A stretch of 20,534 bases of DNA from assembly GCA_905250885.1 (NCBI GenBank), contig CAJNOQ010003352.1, forward strand, positions 1 through 20,534. The letters run 5' to 3'. Position 1 is the first letter of the stretch. Each line of letters opens with the position of its first letter. This document shows, piece after piece, positions 19,601 to 20,534 of this stretch. Both the position numbers and the translations under genes were made by a program. The notes beneath the pieces were generated by a model that was not told where the DNA came from, searched no databases, and saw only the letters and a list, made by a program, of their open reading frames with translations. This stretch comes from Didymodactylos carnosus. Lineage: Eukaryota; Rotifera; Eurotatoria; Philodinida; Philodinidae.

Positions 19601-20534
19601 TTGAGCGTCCATGAAATCTCTCTACAACGTATTCCATGTCAAATGCAGCTGGACTCGAATGAATTGTTCGTGGTTGAATCAACGAGGTATCCTAAAATTA
19701 TTGTACAGACATTGAATAATCTTCTGTAATTATTAATAAATATTCTACTGCTCATAAATCTGTTTGTGTTTAAAGCAGAAAAAATTGACTAATCACATAA
19801 TTGGTGAAATGCAAATTTCAATATTATAGCAATCATTATTTATGTATATATACAGAAAATAAATGTGCGCTTTAGTATTTCGTCTTTCCTATAGTACTCA
19901 ATTTTACTTGCAATTTTCGTTTGAGAATCGACTGAAATAAATGGATTTTTTAGAATGTCATTTTTAAACTTAAAATACGACAAAATGTATTAGCGAAAAC
20001 GTATGCGAACAAATTTCAGAGGGTTGACATACTACATGGTCTTACTTTTCTATAGACACCACCAAAATGTGGCGCTGATTTTGTTCGATCTGGAAATGTA
20101 ACATTACCACCATCAACATTTAACACATCGACTGTTCGTCGAGATTGTTGCTAAAGTTATAAGTTGTGTTTTAAAACTCTAATATTAGATCAATGCAACA
20201 GCATACATTTTTTGATTCATTTGTTAATTTCATTTCTAATTGTGCTACAATTTCTTGTTGTTGTTCTCGATAATGATTTGATTCATCAAGTGCAGTTCTC
20301 ATACGATTAAGTTCATCTTCCTACAAAAATTCAATAAAAATTGCGAAAATATATCGAATAATCTCAGAAATATTTACTCTCAATTTTAATTGTTCTTGTA
20401 ATCTATTTAATGTTACTTCACGTTTGACATGCACCTGTGACTCACAACGTAATTCTTCTTGTGCCTATAATAATATACAATGATTCAAACTATTATTTCT
20501 AAAAATAAACTGCACTATTTACTGCTTGTAATGC
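16658..20534 (-). CDS. KIF27: KIF27/KIF7-type kinesin, C-terminal stalk (5' end outside the window)
   Basis: Fourteen coding exons join in frame to 719 residues plus TAA. From 5' to 3' they are: 20534-20523 (partial), 20464-20378, 20320-20207, 20150-20046, 19691-19528, 19453-19377, 19312-19195, 18664-18568, 18497-18403, 18337-18227, 18166-17731, 17644-17348, 17162-17025 and 16966-16658. All introns are GT...AG and every phase agrees. The product is almost wholly coiled coil (Glu/Gln/Lys/Leu-rich). Two C-terminal blocks are characteristic of the KIF7/KIF27/Costal-2 family: EERRLIEINEAIEAVDLAVE with the following EYQNNIISRKEKEI, and KDLYFYKHKTRELRKSM near the end. The motor domain should lie upstream, beyond 20534. 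Family members regulate Hedgehog signalling at the cilium (KIF7) or motile-cilium central-pair assembly (KIF27). The second role fits a ciliated small animal, but which paralogue this is cannot be settled here. Confidence 0.85.
18719..19178. mobile_element. Diverged inverted-repeat (MITE-like) insertion in a kinesin intron
   Basis: The left end (from CGGAT at 18719, through CTCCGA and TTTTCTCCTCTCTC, then TAGACTTCCTTGAG) aligns with the reverse complement of the right end (from ATCCG at 19174-19178 inward). Shared blocks are AGAATG, CTCCG, TTTTCTCCT, TAGACT and TTGAG. The arms are roughly 70-100 bp and clearly diverged. The host intron (18665-19194) is 530 bp. Removing the 460-bp element leaves about 70 bp, the usual intron size in this gene, which supports insertion after the intron existed. 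No protein is encoded and no clear target-site duplication is visible. Confidence 0.55.

Overview
The window looks like a piece of an AT-rich animal nuclear genome. The genes are split by short introns (mostly 50-90 bp) with GT...AG ends, and two of them belong to conserved eukaryotic families: an HspBP1/Fes1 Hsp70 exchange factor and a KIF27/KIF7-class kinesin. I see no prokaryotic operons, ribosome binding sites, tRNA, rRNA or CRISPR. The compact introns, the MLKL-like N-terminal domain joined to a beta-propeller, splice acceptors placed just upstream of start codons and several foldback repeats suggest a bdelloid rotifer (Rotaria/Adineta type). That placement is inference.

Layout from left to right. 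Positions 1-336 hold a foldback element with about 80-bp inverted arms, cut by the window edge. Positions 550-1110 hold what looks like a decayed multi-exon coiled-coil gene on the + strand. Positions 2318-2557 (- strand) hold a possible broken remnant of an XRCC4-type head domain. Positions 2804-4197 (+) hold a complete six-exon HspBP1 homologue (319 aa). Positions 4198-6822 are non-coding, with two diverged palindromic stretches. Positions 6823-8316 (-) hold one intronless 497-aa coding exon: an MLKL-like four-helix bundle followed by an NHL/beta-propeller-like region. Positions 8341-12016 are gene-free, apart from a possible diverged tandem repeat at 11127-11700. Positions 12017-13326 (-) hold a two-exon gene of unknown function (about 415 aa). 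Positions 13333-16657 are non-coding and contain a young, nearly perfect 206-bp-arm hairpin at 15653-16130. Positions 16658-20534 (-) hold the last 14 coding exons (719 aa) of a KIF27/KIF7-type kinesin, whose motor domain lies beyond the right edge. One of its introns carries a 460-bp inverted-repeat insertion.

The genes form no visible pathway. The HspBP1 gene is convergent with the MLKL-like gene. The MLKL-like gene, the unknown gene and the kinesin gene are all on the - strand but separated by kilobases. The most novel item is the four-helix-bundle plus propeller protein, a plausible membrane-acting cell-death or defence effector with a sensor domain in place of a kinase. The second is the shared pattern of a splice acceptor close upstream of the ATG in three genes, which fits spliced-leader trans-splicing.
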